DNA of 64,000 nucleotides from Synchiropus splendidus (Eukaryota; Chordata; Actinopteri; Syngnathiformes; Callionymidae), in contig NW_026527101.1 of NCBI RefSeq assembly GCF_027744825.2, positions 1-64,000 on the forward strand, read 5' to 3'. Position 1 is the first letter of the stretch, and each line of letters starts with the position of its first letter. This document shows, one piece after another, positions 11,822-24,822 of this stretch. The translations under genes and the position numbers were made by a program. Below the pieces are notes generated by a model that was not told the DNA's origin, ran no database searches, and was given only the letters and a program-made list of their open reading frames with translations.

Positions 11822-13513
11822 TGAGATAAGGTGGGTTTCGGAACGCCAAACATAAAAGTGTTGATAACTTTCGAAAAACACTTCAGAGAGCTTAGATTTG
11901 ATGTGCACCTACTAGAAAGACCCTTTCTGCTATAGTGGGAGGTTAAAATTTCATGTTCTGAAGCTTTCCTGAAAAGTTATGGCACAATGCACAAAAACGC
12001 TTTTCAGCCTGAGATAAGGTGGGTTTCGGAACGCCAAACATAAAAGTGTTGATAACTTTTGAAAAACACTTCAGACAGTTTAGATTTGATGTGCAACTAC
12101 TAGAAAGACCCTTTCTGCTATAGTGGGAGGTTAAAATTTCATGTTCTGAAGCTTTCCTGAAAAGTTATGGCACAATGCACAAAAACGCTTTTCAGCCTGA
12201 GATAAGGTGGGTTTCGGAACGCCAAACATAAAAGTGTTGATAACTTTTGAAAAACACTTCAGACAGCTTAGATTTGATGTGCAACTACTAGAAAGACCCT
12301 TTCTGCTATAGTGGGAGGTTAAAATTTCATGTTCTGAAGCTTCCCTGAAAAGTTATGGCACAATGCACAAAAACGCTTTTCAGCCTGAGATAAGGTGGGT
12401 TTCGGAACGCCAAACATAAAAGTGTTGATAACTTTGGAAAAACACTTCAGACAGTTTAGATTTGATGTGCAACTACTAGAAAGACCCTTTCTGCTATAGT
12501 GGGAGGTTAAAATTTCATGTTCTGAGGCTTCCCTGAAAAGTTATGGCACAATGCGTAAAAACGCTTTTCAGCCTGAGATAAGGTGGGTTTCGGAACGCCA
12601 AACATAAAAGTGTTGATAACTTTGGAAAAACACTTCAGACAGTTTAGATTTGATGTGCAACTACTAGAAAGACCCTTTCTGCTATAGTGGGAGGTTAAAA
12701 TTTCATGTTCTGAAGCTTCCCTGAAAAGTTATGGCACAATGCACAAAAACGCTTTTCAGCCTGAGATAAGGTGGGTTTCGGAACGCCAAACATAAAAGTG
12801 TTGATAACTTTCGAAAAACACTTCAGACAGCTTAGATTTGATGTGCACCTACTAGAAAGACCCTTTCTGCTATAGTGGGAGGTTAAAATTTCATGTTCTG
12901 AAGCTTCCCTGAAAAGTTATGGCACAATGCGTAAAAACGCTTTTCAGCCTGAGATAAGGTGGGTTTCGGAACGCCAAACATAAAAGTGTTGATAACTTTG
13001 GAAAAACACTTCAGACAGTTTAGATTTGAGGTGCAACTACTAGAAAGACCCTTTCTGCTATAGTGGGAGGTTAAAATTTCATGTTCTGAAGCTTCCCTGA
13101 AAAGTTATGGCACAATGCACAAAAACGCTTTTCAGCCTGAGATAAGGTGGGTTTCGGAACGCCAAACATAAAAGTGTTAATAACTTTGGAAAAACACTTC
13201 AGACAGTTTAGATTTGATGTGCAACTACTAGAAAGACCCTTTCTGCTATAGTGGGAGGTTAAAATTTCATGTTCTGAAGCTTCCCTGAAAAGTTATGGCA
13301 CAATGCACAAAAACGCTTTTCAGCCTGAGATAAGGTGGGTTTCGGAACGCCAAACATAAAAGTGTTGATAACTTTCGAAAAACACTTCAGAGAGCTTAGA
13401 TTTGATGTGCACCTACTAGAAAGACCCTTTCTGCTATAGTGGGAGGTTAAAATTTCATGTTCTGAAGCTTCCCTGAAAAGTTATGGCACAATGCGTAAAA
13501 ACGCTTTTCAGCC
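11822..13513 (+). repeat. Nine-unit module W-X-R-Y-Q-V-Q-E-S, copy 1
   Basis: Nine full 188-bp units (1,692 bp) directly upstream of a 16-unit head. The same order, also directly upstream of a head, recurs at 33,253-34,944 and 43,030-44,721. The Q unit near 13,000 carries a private base change (GAGGTGC for GATGTGC). Confidence 0.85.
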
Positions 13514-16500
13514 TGAGATAAGTTGGGTTTCGGAACGCCAAACATAAAAGTGTTGATAACTTTGGAAAAACACTTCAGACAGTTTAGATTTGATGTGCAA
13601 CTACTAGAAAGACCCTTTCTGCTATAGTGGGAGGTTAAAATTTCATGTTCTGAAGCTTTCCTGAAAAGTTATGGCACAATGCACAAAAACGCTTTTCAGC
13701 CTGAGATAAGGTGGGTTTCGGAACGCCAAACATAAAAGTGTTGATAACTTTTGAAAAACACTTCAGACAGCTTAGATTTGATGTGCAACTACTAGAAAGA
13801 CCCTTTCTGCTATAGTGGGAGGTTAAAATTTCATGTTCTGAAGCTTCCCTGAAAAGTTATGGCACAATGCACAAAAACGCTTTTCAGCCTGAGATAAGGT
13901 GGGTTTCGGAACGCCAAACATAAAAGTGTTGATAACTTTGGAAAAACACTTCAGACAGTTTAGATTTGATGTGCAACTACTAGAAAGACCCTTTCTGCTA
14001 TAGTGGGAGGTTAAAATTTCATGTTCTGAAGCTTCCCTGAAAAGTTATGGCACAATGCACAAAAACGCTTTTCAGCCTGAGATAAGGTGGGTTTCGGAAC
14101 GCCAAACATAAAAGTGTTGATAACTTTCGAAAAACACTTCAGAGAGCTTAGATTTGATGTGCACCTACTAGAAAGACCCTTTCTACTATAGTGGGAGGTT
14201 AAAATTTCATGTTCTGAAGCTTCCCTGAAAAGTTATGGCACAATGCGTAAAAACGCTTTTCAGCCTGAGATAAGGTGGGTTTCGGAACGCCAAACATAAA
14301 AGTGTTGATAACTTTGGAAAAACACTTCAGACAGTTTAGATTTGATGTGCAACTACTAGAAAGACCCTTTCTGCTATAGTGGGAGGTTAAAATTTCATGT
14401 TCTGAAGCTTTCCTGAAAAGTTATGGCACAATGCACAAAAACGCTTTTCAGCCTGAGATAAGGTGGGTTTCGGAACGCCAAACATAAAAGTGTTGATAAC
14501 TTTTGAAAAACACTTCAGACAGCTTAGATGTGATGTGCAACTACTAGAAAGACCCTTTCTGCTATAGTGGGAGGTTAAAATTTCATGTTCTGAAGCTTCC
14601 CTGAAAAGTTATGGCACAATGCACAAAAACGCTTTTCAGCCTGAGATAAGGTGGGTTTCGGAACGCCAAACATAAAAGTGTTGATAACTTTGGAAAAACA
14701 CTTCAGACAGTTTAGATTTGATGTGCAACTACTAGAAAGACCCTTTCTGCTATAGTGGGAGGTTAAAATTTCATGTTCTGAAGCTTCCCTGAAAAGTTAT
14801 GGCACAATGCACAAAAACGCTTTTCAGCCTGAGATAAGGTGGGTTTCGGAACGCCAAACATAAAAGTGTTGATAACTTTGGAAAAACACTTCAGACAGTT
14901 TAGATTTGATGTGCAACTACTAGAAAGACCCTTTCTACTATAGTGGGAGGTTAAAATTTCATGTTCTGAAGCTTCCCTGAAAAGTTATGGCACAATGCAC
15001 AAAAACGCTTTTCAGCCTGAGATAAGGTGGGTTTCGGAACGCCAAACATAAAAGTGTTGATAACTTTCGAAAAACACTTCAGAGAGCTTAGATTTGATGT
15101 GCACCTACTAGAAAGACCCTTTCTGCTATAGTGGGAGGTTAAAATTTCATGTTCTGAAGCTTCCCTGAAAAGTTATGGCACAATGCGTAAAAACGCTTTT
15201 CAGCCTGAGATAAGGTGGGTTTCGGAACGCCAAACATAAAAGTGTTGATAACTTTGGAAAAACACTTCAGACAGTTTAGATTTGATGTGCAACTACTAGA
15301 AAGACCCTTTCTGCTATAGTGGGAGGTTAAAATTTCATGTTCTGAAGCTTTCCTGAAAAGTTATGGCACAATGCACAAAAACGCTTTTCAGCCTGAGATA
15401 AGGTGGGTTTCGGAACGCCAAACATAAAAGTGTTGATAACTTTTGAAAAACACTTCAGACAGCTTAGATTTGATGTGCAACTACTAGAAAGACCCTTTCT
15501 GCTATAGTGGGAGGTTAAAATTTCATGTTCTGAAGCTTCCCTGAAAAGTTATGGCACAATGCACAAAAACGCTTTTCAGCCTGAGATAAGGTGGGTTTCG
15601 GAACGCCAAACATAAAAGTGTTGATAACTTTCGAAAAACACTTCAGACAGCTTAGATTTGATGTGCACCTACTAGAAAGACCCTTTCTGCTATAGTGGGA
15701 GGTTAAAATTTCATGTTCTGAAGCTTCCCTGAAAAGTTATGGCTCAATGCGTAAAAACGCTTTTCAGCCTGAGATAAGGTGGGTTTCGGAACGCCAAACA
15801 TAAAAGTGTTGATAACTTTGGAAAAACACTTCAGACAGTTTAGATTTGATGTGCAACTACTAGAAAGACCCTTTCTGCTATAGTGGGAGGTTAAAATTTC
15901 ATGTTCTGAAGCTTCCCTGAAAAGTTATGGCACAATGCACAAAAACGCTTTTCAGCCTGAGATAAGGTGGGTTTCGGAACGCCAAACATAAAAGTGTTAA
16001 TAACTTTGGAAAAACACTTCAGACAGTTTAGATTTGATGTGCAACTACTAGAAAGACCCTTTCTGCTATAGTGGGAGGTTAAAATTTCATGTTCTGAAGC
16101 TTCCCTGAAAAGTTATGGCACAATGCACAAAAACGCTTTTCAGCCTGAGATAAGGTGGGTTTCGGAACGCCAAACATAAAAGTGTTGATAACTTTCGAAA
16201 AACACTTCAGAGAGCTTAGATTTGATGTGCACCTACTAGAAAGACCCTTTCTGCTATAGTGGGAGGTTAAAATTTCATGTTCTGAAGCTTCCCTGAAAAG
16301 TTATGGCACAATGCGTAAAAACGCTTTTCAGCCTGAGATAAGGTGGGTTTCGGAACGCCAAACATAAAAGTGTTGATAACTTTGGAAAAACACTTCAGAC
16401 AGTTTAGATTTGATGTGCAACTACTAGAAAGACCCTTTCTGCTATAGTGGGAGGTTAAAATTTCATGTTCTGAAGCTTTCCTGAAAAGTTATGGCACAAT

Positions 16501-16521
16501 GCACAAAAACGCTTTTCAGCC
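13514..16521 (+). repeat. 16-unit higher-order repeat head, copy 1
   Basis: Order is P*-R-Q-S'-P-R'-Q-Q'-S-P-R-V-Q-E-S-P, exactly 3,008 bp. Rare marks that identify the head are 10T in unit 1, 108A in units 4 and 8, and 77G in unit 6. This copy lacks the 65A mark found in unit 14 of all the later complete copies. It is followed by P-R-Q-Q rather than the short tails seen after later copies. Confidence 0.88.
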
Positions 16522-19500
16522 TGAGATAAGGTGGGTTTCGGAACGCCAAACATAAAAGTGTTGATAACTTTGGAAAAACACTTCAGACAGTTTAGATTTG
16601 ATGTGCAACTACTAGAAAGACCCTTTCTGCTATAGTGGGAGGTTAAAATTTCATGTTCTGAAGCTTTCCTGAAAAGTTATGGCACAATGCACAAAAACGC
16701 TTTTCAGCCTGAGATAAGGTGGGTTTCGGAACGCCAAACATAAAAGTGTTGATAACTTTTGAAAAACACTTCAGACAGCTTAGATTTGATGTGCAACTAC
16801 TAGAAAGACCCTTTCTGCTATAGTGGGAGGTTAAAATTTCATGTTCTGAAGCTTCCCTGAAAAGTTATGGCACAATGCACAAAAACGCTTTTCAGCCTGA
16901 GATAAGGTGGGTTTCGGAACGCCAAACATAAAAGTGTTGATAACTTTGGAAAAACACTTCAGACAGTTTAGATTTGATGTGCAACTACTAGAAAGACCCT
17001 TTCTGCTATAGTGGGAGGTTAAAATTTCATGTTCTGAAGCTTCCCTGAAAAGTTATGGCACAATGCACAAAAACGCTTTTCAGCCTGAGATAAGGTGGGT
17101 TTCGGAACGCCAAACATAAAAGTGTTGATAACTTTGGAAAAACACTTCAGACAGTTTAGATTTGATGTGCAACTGCTAGAAAGACCCTTTCTGCTATAGT
17201 GGGAGGTTAAAATTTCATGTTCTGAAGCTTCCCTGAAAAGTTATGGCACAATGCACAAAAACGCTTTTCAGCCTGAGATAAGGTGGGTTTCGGAACGCCA
17301 AACATAAAAGTGTTGATAACTTTCGAAAAACACTTCAGAGAGCTTAGATTTGATGTGCACCTACTAGAAAGACCCTTTCTGCTATAGTGGGAGGTTAAAA
17401 TTTCATGTTCTGAAGCTTTCCTGAAAAGTTATGGCACAATGCACAAAAACGCTTTTCAGCCTGAGATAAGGTGGGTTTCGGAACGCCAAACATAAAAGTG
17501 TTGATAACTTTTGAAAAACACTTCAGACAGTTTAGATTTGATGTGCAACTACTAGAAAGACCCTTTCTGCTATAGTGGGAGGTTAAAATTTCATGTTCTG
17601 AAGCTTTCCTGAAAAGTTATGGCACAATGCACAAAAACGCTTTTCAGCCTGAGATAAGGTGGGTTTCGGAACGCCAAACATAAAAGTGTTGATAACTTTT
17701 GAAAAACACTTCAGACAGCTTAGATTTGATGTGCAACTACTAGAAAGACCCTTTCTGCTATAGTGGGAGGTTAAAATTTCATGTTCTGAAGCTTCCCTGA
17801 AAAGTTATGGCACAATGCACAAAAACGCTTTTCAGCCTGAGATAAGGTGGGTTTCGGAACGCCAAACATAAAAGTGTTGATAACTTTGGAAAAACACTTC
17901 AGACAGTTTAGATTTGATGTGCAACTACTAGAAAGACCCTTTCTGCTATAGTGGGAGGTTAAAATTTCATGTTCTGAGGCTTCCCTGAAAAGTTATGGCA
18001 CAATGCGTAAAAACGCTTTTCAGCCTGAGATAAGGTGGGTTTCGGAACGCCAAACATAAAAGTGTTGATAACTTTGGAAAAACACTTCAGACAGTTTAGA
18101 TTTGATGTGCAACTACTAGAAAGACCCTTTCTGCTATAGTGGGAGGTTAAAATTTCATGTTCTGAAGCTTCCCTGAAAAGTTATGGCACAATGCACAAAA
18201 ACGCTTTTCAGCCTGAGATAAGGTGGGTTTCGGAACGCCAAACATAAAAGTGTTGATAACTTTCGAAAAACACTTCAGACAGCTTAGATTTGATGTGCAC
18301 CTACTAGAAAGACCCTTTCTGCTATAGTGGGAGGTTAAAATTTCATGTTCTGAAGCTTCCCTGAAAAGTTATGGCACAATGCGTAAAAACGCTTTTCAGC
18401 CTGAGATAAGGTGGGTTTCGGAACGCCAAACATAAAAGTGTTGATAACTTTGGAAAAACACTTCAGACAGTTTAGATTTGATGTGCAACTACTAGAAAGA
18501 CCCTTTCTGCTATAGTGGGAGGTTAAAATTTCATGTTCTGAAGCTTTCCTGAAAAGTTATGGCACAATGCACAAAAACGCTTTTCAGCCTGAGATAAGGT
18601 GGGTTTCGGAACGCCAAACATAAAAGTGTTGATAACTTTTGAAAAACACTTCAGACAGCTTAGATTTGATGTGCAACTACTAGAAAGACCCTTTCTGCTA
18701 TAGTGGGAGGTTAAAATTTCATGTTCTGAAGCTTCCCTGAAAAGTTATGGCACAATGCACAAAAACGCTTTTCAGCCTGAGATAAGGTGGGTTTCGGAAC
18801 GCCAAACATAAAAGTGTTGATAACTTTCGAAAAACACTTCAGACAGCTTAGATTTGATGTGCACCTACTAGAAAGACCCTTTCTGCTATAGTGGGAGGTT
18901 AAAATTTCATGTTCTGAAGCTTCCCTGAAAAGTTATGGCACAATGCGTAAAAACGCTTTTCAGCCTGAGATAAGGTGGGTTTCGGAACGCCAAACATAAA
19001 AGTGTTGATAACTTTGGAAAAACACTTCAGACAGTTTAGATTTGATGTGCAACTACTAGAAAGACCCTTTCTGCTATAGTGGGAGGTTAAAATTTCATGT
19101 TCTGAAGCTTCCCTGAAAAGTTATGGCACAATGCACAAAAACGCTTTTCAGCCTGAGATAAGGTGGGTTTCGGAACGCCAAACATAAAAGTGTTGATAAC
19201 TTTCGAAAAACACTTCAGAGAGCTTAGATTTGATGTGCACCTACTAGAAAGACCCTTTCTGCTATAGTGGGAGGTTAAAATTTCATGTTCTGAAGCTTCC
19301 CTGAAAAGTTATGGCACAATGCGTAAAAACGCTTTTCAGCCTGAGATAAGGTGGGTTTCGGAACGCCAAACATAAAAGTGTTGATAACTTTGGAAAAACA
19401 CTTCAGACAGTTTAGATTTGATGTGCAACTACTAGAAAGACCCTTTCTGCTATAGTGGGAGGTTAAAATTTCATGTTCTGAAGCTTTCCTGAAAAGTTAT

Positions 19501-20845
19501 GGCACAATGCACAAAAACGCTTTTCAGCCTGAGATAAGGTGGGTTTCGGAACGCCAAACATAAAAGTGTTGATAACTTTGGAAAAACACTTCAGACAGTT
19601 TAGATTTGATGTGCAACTACTAGAAAGACCCTTTCTGCTATAGTGGGAGGTTAAAATTTCATGTTCTGAAGCTTTCCTGAAAAGTTATGGCACAATGCAC
19701 AAAAACGCTTTTCAGCCTGAGATAAGGTGGGTTTCGGAACGCCAAACATAAAAGTGTTGATAACTTTTGAAAAACACTTCAGACAGCTTAGATTTGATGT
19801 GCAACTACTAGAAAGACCCTTTCTGCTATAGTGGGAGGTTAAAATTTCATGTTCTGAAGCTTCCCTGAAAAGTTATGGCACAATGCACAAAAACGCTTTT
19901 CAGCCTGAGATAAGGTGGGTTTCGGAACGCCAAACATAAAAGTGTTGATAACTTTGGAAAAACACTTCAGACAGTTTAGATTTGATGTGCAACTACTAGA
20001 AAGACCCTTTCTGCTATAGTGGGAGGTTAAAATTTCATGTTCTGAAGCTTCCCTGAAAAGTTATGGCACAATGCACAAAAACGCTTTTCAGCCTGAGATA
20101 AGGTGGGTTTCGGAACGCCAAACATAAAAGTGTTGATAACTTTGGAAAAACACTTCAGACAGTTTAGATTTGATGTGCAACTGCTAGAAAGACCCTTTCT
20201 GCTATAGTGGGAGGTTAAAATTTCATGTTCTGAAGCTTCCCTGAAAAGTTATGGCACAATGCACAAAAACGCTTTTCAGCCTGAGATAAGGTGGGTTTCG
20301 GAACGCCAAACATAAAAGTGTTGATAACTTTCGAAAAACACTTCAGAGAGCTTAGATTTGATGTGCACCTACTAGAAAGACCCTTTCTGCTATAGTGGGA
20401 GGTTAAAATTTCATGTTCTGAAGCTTTCCTGAAAAGTTATGGCACAATGCACAAAAACGCTTTTCAGCCTGAGATAAGGTGGGTTTCGGAACGCCAAACA
20501 TAAAAGTGTTGATAACTTTTGAAAAACACTTCAGACAGTTTAGATTTGATGTGCAACTACTAGAAAGACCCTTTCTGCTATAGTGGGAGGTTAAAATTTC
20601 ATGTTCTGAAGCTTTCCTGAAAAGTTATGGCACAATGCACAAAAACGCTTTTCAGCCTGAGATAAGGTGGGTTTCGGAACGCCAAACATAAAAGTGTTGA
20701 TAACTTTTGAAAAACACTTCAGACAGCTTAGATTTGATGTGCAACTACTAGAAAGACCCTTTCTGCTATAGTGGGAGGTTAAAATTTCATGTTCTGAAGC
20801 TTCCCTGAAAAGTTATGGCACAATGCACAAAAACGCTTTTCAGCC
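16522..20845 (+). repeat. 16-unit duplication marked by AACTGCTA, with flanking units
   Basis: Q units ending at 17,273 and 20,281 both carry the private change AACTGCTA (AACTACTA elsewhere), exactly 3,008 bp apart, and each is followed by W-X-R. The stretch 17,274-20,281 reads W-X-R-Y-Q-V-P-R-V-Q-S-P-P-R-Q-Q. Matching P-P-R-Q-Q units precede both marked units. This indicates duplication of a 16-unit block, independent of the head even though the length is the same. Confidence 0.82.
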
Positions 20846-22545
20846 TGAGATAAGGTGGGTTTCGGAACGCCAAACATAAAAGTGTTGATAACTTTGGAAA
20901 AACACTTCAGACAGTTTAGATTTGATGTGCAACTACTAGAAAGACCCTTTCTGCTATAGTGGGAGGTTAAAATTTCATGTTCTGAAGCTTCCCTGAAAAG
21001 TTATGGCACAATGCGTAAAAACGCTTTTCAGCCTGAGATAAGGTGGGTTTCGGAACGCCAAACATAAAAGTGTTGATAACTTTGGAAAAACACTTCAGAC
21101 AGTTTAGATTTGATGTGCAACTACTAGAAAGACCCTTTCTGCTATAGTGGGAGGTTAAAATTTCATGTTCTGAAGCTTCCCTGAAAAGTTATGGCACAAT
21201 GCACAAAAACGCTTTTCAGCCTGAGATAAGGTGGGTTTCGGAACGCCAAACATAAAAGTGTTAATAACTTTGGAAAAACACTTCAGACAGTTTAGATTTG
21301 ATGTGCAACTACTAGAAAGACACTTTCTGCTATAGTGGGAGGTTAAAATTTCATGTTCTGAAGCTTTCCTGAAAAGTTATGGCACAATGCACAAAAACGC
21401 TTTTCAGCCTGAGATAAGGTGGGTTTCGGAACGCCAAACATAAAAGTGTTGATAACTTTCGAAAAACACTTCAGAGAGCTTAGATTTGATGTGCACCTAC
21501 TAGAAAGACCCTTTCTGCTATAGTGGGAGGTTAAAATTTCATGTTCTGAAGCTTCCCTGAAAAGTTATGGCACAATGCGTAAAAACGCTTTTCAGCCTGA
21601 GATAAGGTGGGTTTCGAACGCCAAACATAAAAGTGTTGATAACTTTGGAAAAACACTTCAGACAGTTTAGATTTGATGTGCAACTACTAGAAAGACCCTT
21701 TCTGCTATAGTGGGAGGTTAAAATTTCATGTTCTGAAGCTTTCCTGAAAAGTTATGGCACAATGCACAAAAACGCTTTTCAGCCTGAGATAAGGTGGGTT
21801 TCGGAACGCCAAACATAAAAGTGTTGATAACTTTCGAAAAACACTTCAGAGAGCTTAGATTTGATGTGCACCTACTAGAAAGACCCTTTCTGCTATAGTG
21901 GGAGGTTAAAATTTCATGTTCTGAAGCTTCCCTGAAAAGTTATGGCACAATGCACAAAAACGCTTTTCAGCCTGAGATAAGGTGGGTTTCGGAACGCCAA
22001 ACATAAAAGTGTTGATAACTTTGGATAAACACTTCAGACAGTTTAGATTTGATGTGCAACTACTAGAAAGACCCTTTCTGCTATAGTGGGAGGTTAAAAT
22101 TTCATGTTCTGAAGCTTCCCTGAAAAGTTATGGCACAATGCACAAAAACGCTTTTCAGCCTGAGATAAGGTGGGTTTCGGAACGCCAAACATAAAAGTGT
22201 TGATAACTTTCGAAAAACACTTCAGAGAGCTTAGATTTGATGTGCACCTACTAGAAAGACCCTTTCTGCTATAGTGGGAGGTTAAAATTTCATGTTCTGA
22301 AGCTTCCCTGAAAAGTTATGGCACAATGCGTAAAAACGCTTTTCAGCCTGAGATAAGGTGGGTTTCGGAACGCCAAACATAAAAGTGTTGATAACTTTGG
22401 AAAAACACTTCAGACAGTTTAGATTTGATGTGCAACTACTAGAAAGACCCTTTCTGCTATAGTGGGAGGTTAAAATTTCATGTTCTGAAGCTTTCCTGAA
22501 AAGTTATGGCACAATGCACAAAAACGCTTTTCAGCCTGAGATAAG

Positions 22546-24074
22546 GTGGGTTTCGGAACGCCAAACATAAAAGTGTTGATAACTTTTGAAAAAGACTTCA
22601 GACAGCTTAGATTTGATGTGCAACTACTAGAAAGACCCTCTCTGCTACAGTGGGAGGTTAAAATTTCATGTTCTGAAGCTTCCCTGAAAAGTTATGGCAC
22701 AATGCACAAAAACGCTTTTCAGCCTGAAATAAGATGGGTTTCGGAACGCCAAACATAAAAGTGTTGATAACTTTGGAAAAACACTTCAGACAGTTTAGAT
22801 TTGATGTGCAACTACTAGAAAGACCCTTTCTGCTATAGTGGGAGGTTAAAATTTCATGTTCTGAAGCTTTCCTGAAAAGTTATGGCACAATGCACAAAAA
22901 CGCTTTTCAGCCTGAGATAAGGTGGGTTTCGGAACGCCAAACATAAAAGTGTTGATAACTTTTGAAGAACACTTCAGACAGCTTAGATTTGATGTGCAAC
23001 TACGAGAAAGACCCTTTCTGCTATAGTGGGAGGTTAAAATTTCATGTTCTGAAGCTTCCCTGAAAAGTTATGGCACAATGCACAAAAACGCTTTTCAGCC
23101 TGAGATAAGGTGGGTTTCGGAACGCCAAACATAAAAGTGTTGATAACTTTCGAAAAACACTTCAGACAGTTTAGATTTGATGTGCACCTACTAGAAAGAC
23201 CCTTTCTGCTATAGTGGGAGGTTAAAATTTCATGTTCTGAAGCTTCCCTGAAAAGTTATGGCACAATGCACAAAAACGCTTTTCAGCCTGAGATAAGGTG
23301 GGTTTCGGAACGCCAAACATAAAAGTGTTAATAACTTTGGAAAAACACTTCAGAGAGTTTAGATTTGATGTGCAACTACTAGAAAGACCCTTTCTGCTAT
23401 AGTGGGAGGTTAAAATTTCATGTTCTGAAGCTTCCCTGAAAAGTTATGGCACAATGCACAAAAACGCTTTTCAGCCTGAGATAAGGTGGGTTTCGGAACG
23501 CCAAACATAAAAGTGTTGATAACTTTCGAAAAACACTTCAGAGAGCTTAGATTTGATGTGCACCTACTAGAAAGACCCTTTCTGCTATAGTGGGAGGTTA
23601 AAATTTCATGTTCTGAAGCTTCCCTGAAAAGTTATGGCACAATGCGTAAAAACGCTTTTCAGCCTGAGATAAGGTGGGTTTCGGAACGCCAAACATAAAA
23701 GTGTTGATAACTTTGGAAAAACACTTCAGACAGTTTAGATTTGATGTGCAACTACTAGAAAGACCCTTTCTGCTATAGTGGGAGGTTAAAATTTCATGTT
23801 CTGAAGCTTTCCTGAAAAGTTATGGCACAATGCACAAAAACGCTTTTCAGCCTGAGATAAGGTGGGTTTCGGAACGCCAAACATAAAAGTGTTGATAACT
23901 TTTGAAAAAGACTTCAGACAGCTTAGATTTGATGTGCAACTACTAGAAAGACCCTCTCTGCTACAGTGGGAGGTTAAAATTTCATGTTCTGAAGCTTCCC
24001 TGAAAAGTTATGGCACAATGCACAAAAACGCTTTTCAGCCTGAGATAAGGTGGGTTTCGGAACGCCAAACATAA
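22546..24074 (+). repeat. Duplicated mutant R unit, 1,316 bp apart
   Basis: Two R units share three private changes: AAAGACTT instead of AACACTT-type sequence (G at 22,594 and 23,910), CTCTCTG instead of CTTTCTG, and CTACAG instead of CTATAG. They are exactly seven units apart. The last change removes an in-frame TAG and opens a 70-codon frame in each copy. The frame has no start signal, no homology I recognise and no conservation in the other units, so I treat it as non-coding. Confidence 0.85.
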
Positions 24075-24822
24075 AAGTGTTGATAACTTTCGAAAAACAC
24101 TTCAGAGAGCTTAGATTTGATGTGCACCTACTAGAAAGACCCTTTCTGCTATAGTGGGAGGTTAAAATTTCATGTTCTGAAGCTTCCCTGAAAAGTTATG
24201 GCACAATGCGTAAAAACGCTTTTCAGCCTGAGATAAGGTGGGTTTCGGAACGCCAAACATAAAAGTGTTGATAACTTTGGAAAAACACTACAGACAGTTT
24301 AGATTTGATGTGCAACTACTAGAAAGACCCTTTCTGCTATAGTGGGAGGTTAAAATTTCATGTTCTGAAGCTTTCCTGAAAAGTTATGGCACAATGCACA
24401 AAAACGCTTTTCAGCCTGAGATAAGGTGGGTTTCGGAACGCCAAACATAAAAGTGTTGATAACTTTCGAAAAACACTTCAGAGAGCTTAGATTTGATGTG
24501 CACCTACTAGAAAGACCCTTTCTGCTATAGTGGGAGGTTAAAATTTCATGTTCTGAAGCTTCCCTGAAAAGTTATGGCACAATGCGTAAAAACGCTTTTC
24601 AGCCTGAGATAAGGTGGGTTTCGGAACGCCAAACATAAAAGTGTTGATAACTTTGGAAAAACACTACAGACAGTTTAGATTTGATGTGCAACTACTAGAA
24701 AGACCCTTTCTGCTATAGTGGGAGGTTAAAATTTCATGTTCTGAAGCTTTCCTGAAAAGTTATGGCACAATGCACAAAAACGCTTTTCAGCCTGAGATAA
24801 GGTGGGTTTCGGAACGCCAAAC
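24071..24822 (+). repeat. S-P dimer duplicated in tandem (376-bp period)
   Basis: Two successive S-P pairs whose P units both carry CACTACAG instead of CACTTCAG, at 24,286 and 24,662, exactly 376 bp apart. The private mark is not seen elsewhere, so the second pair is most simply a recent local duplication of the first. Confidence 0.82.

Noticed and set aside
22546..24074. Two plus-strand 70-codon frames with identical peptides
   Set aside because: They open because one substitution turns CTATAG into CTACAG. The second copy is a duplicated unit, and about 339 other units lack the frame.
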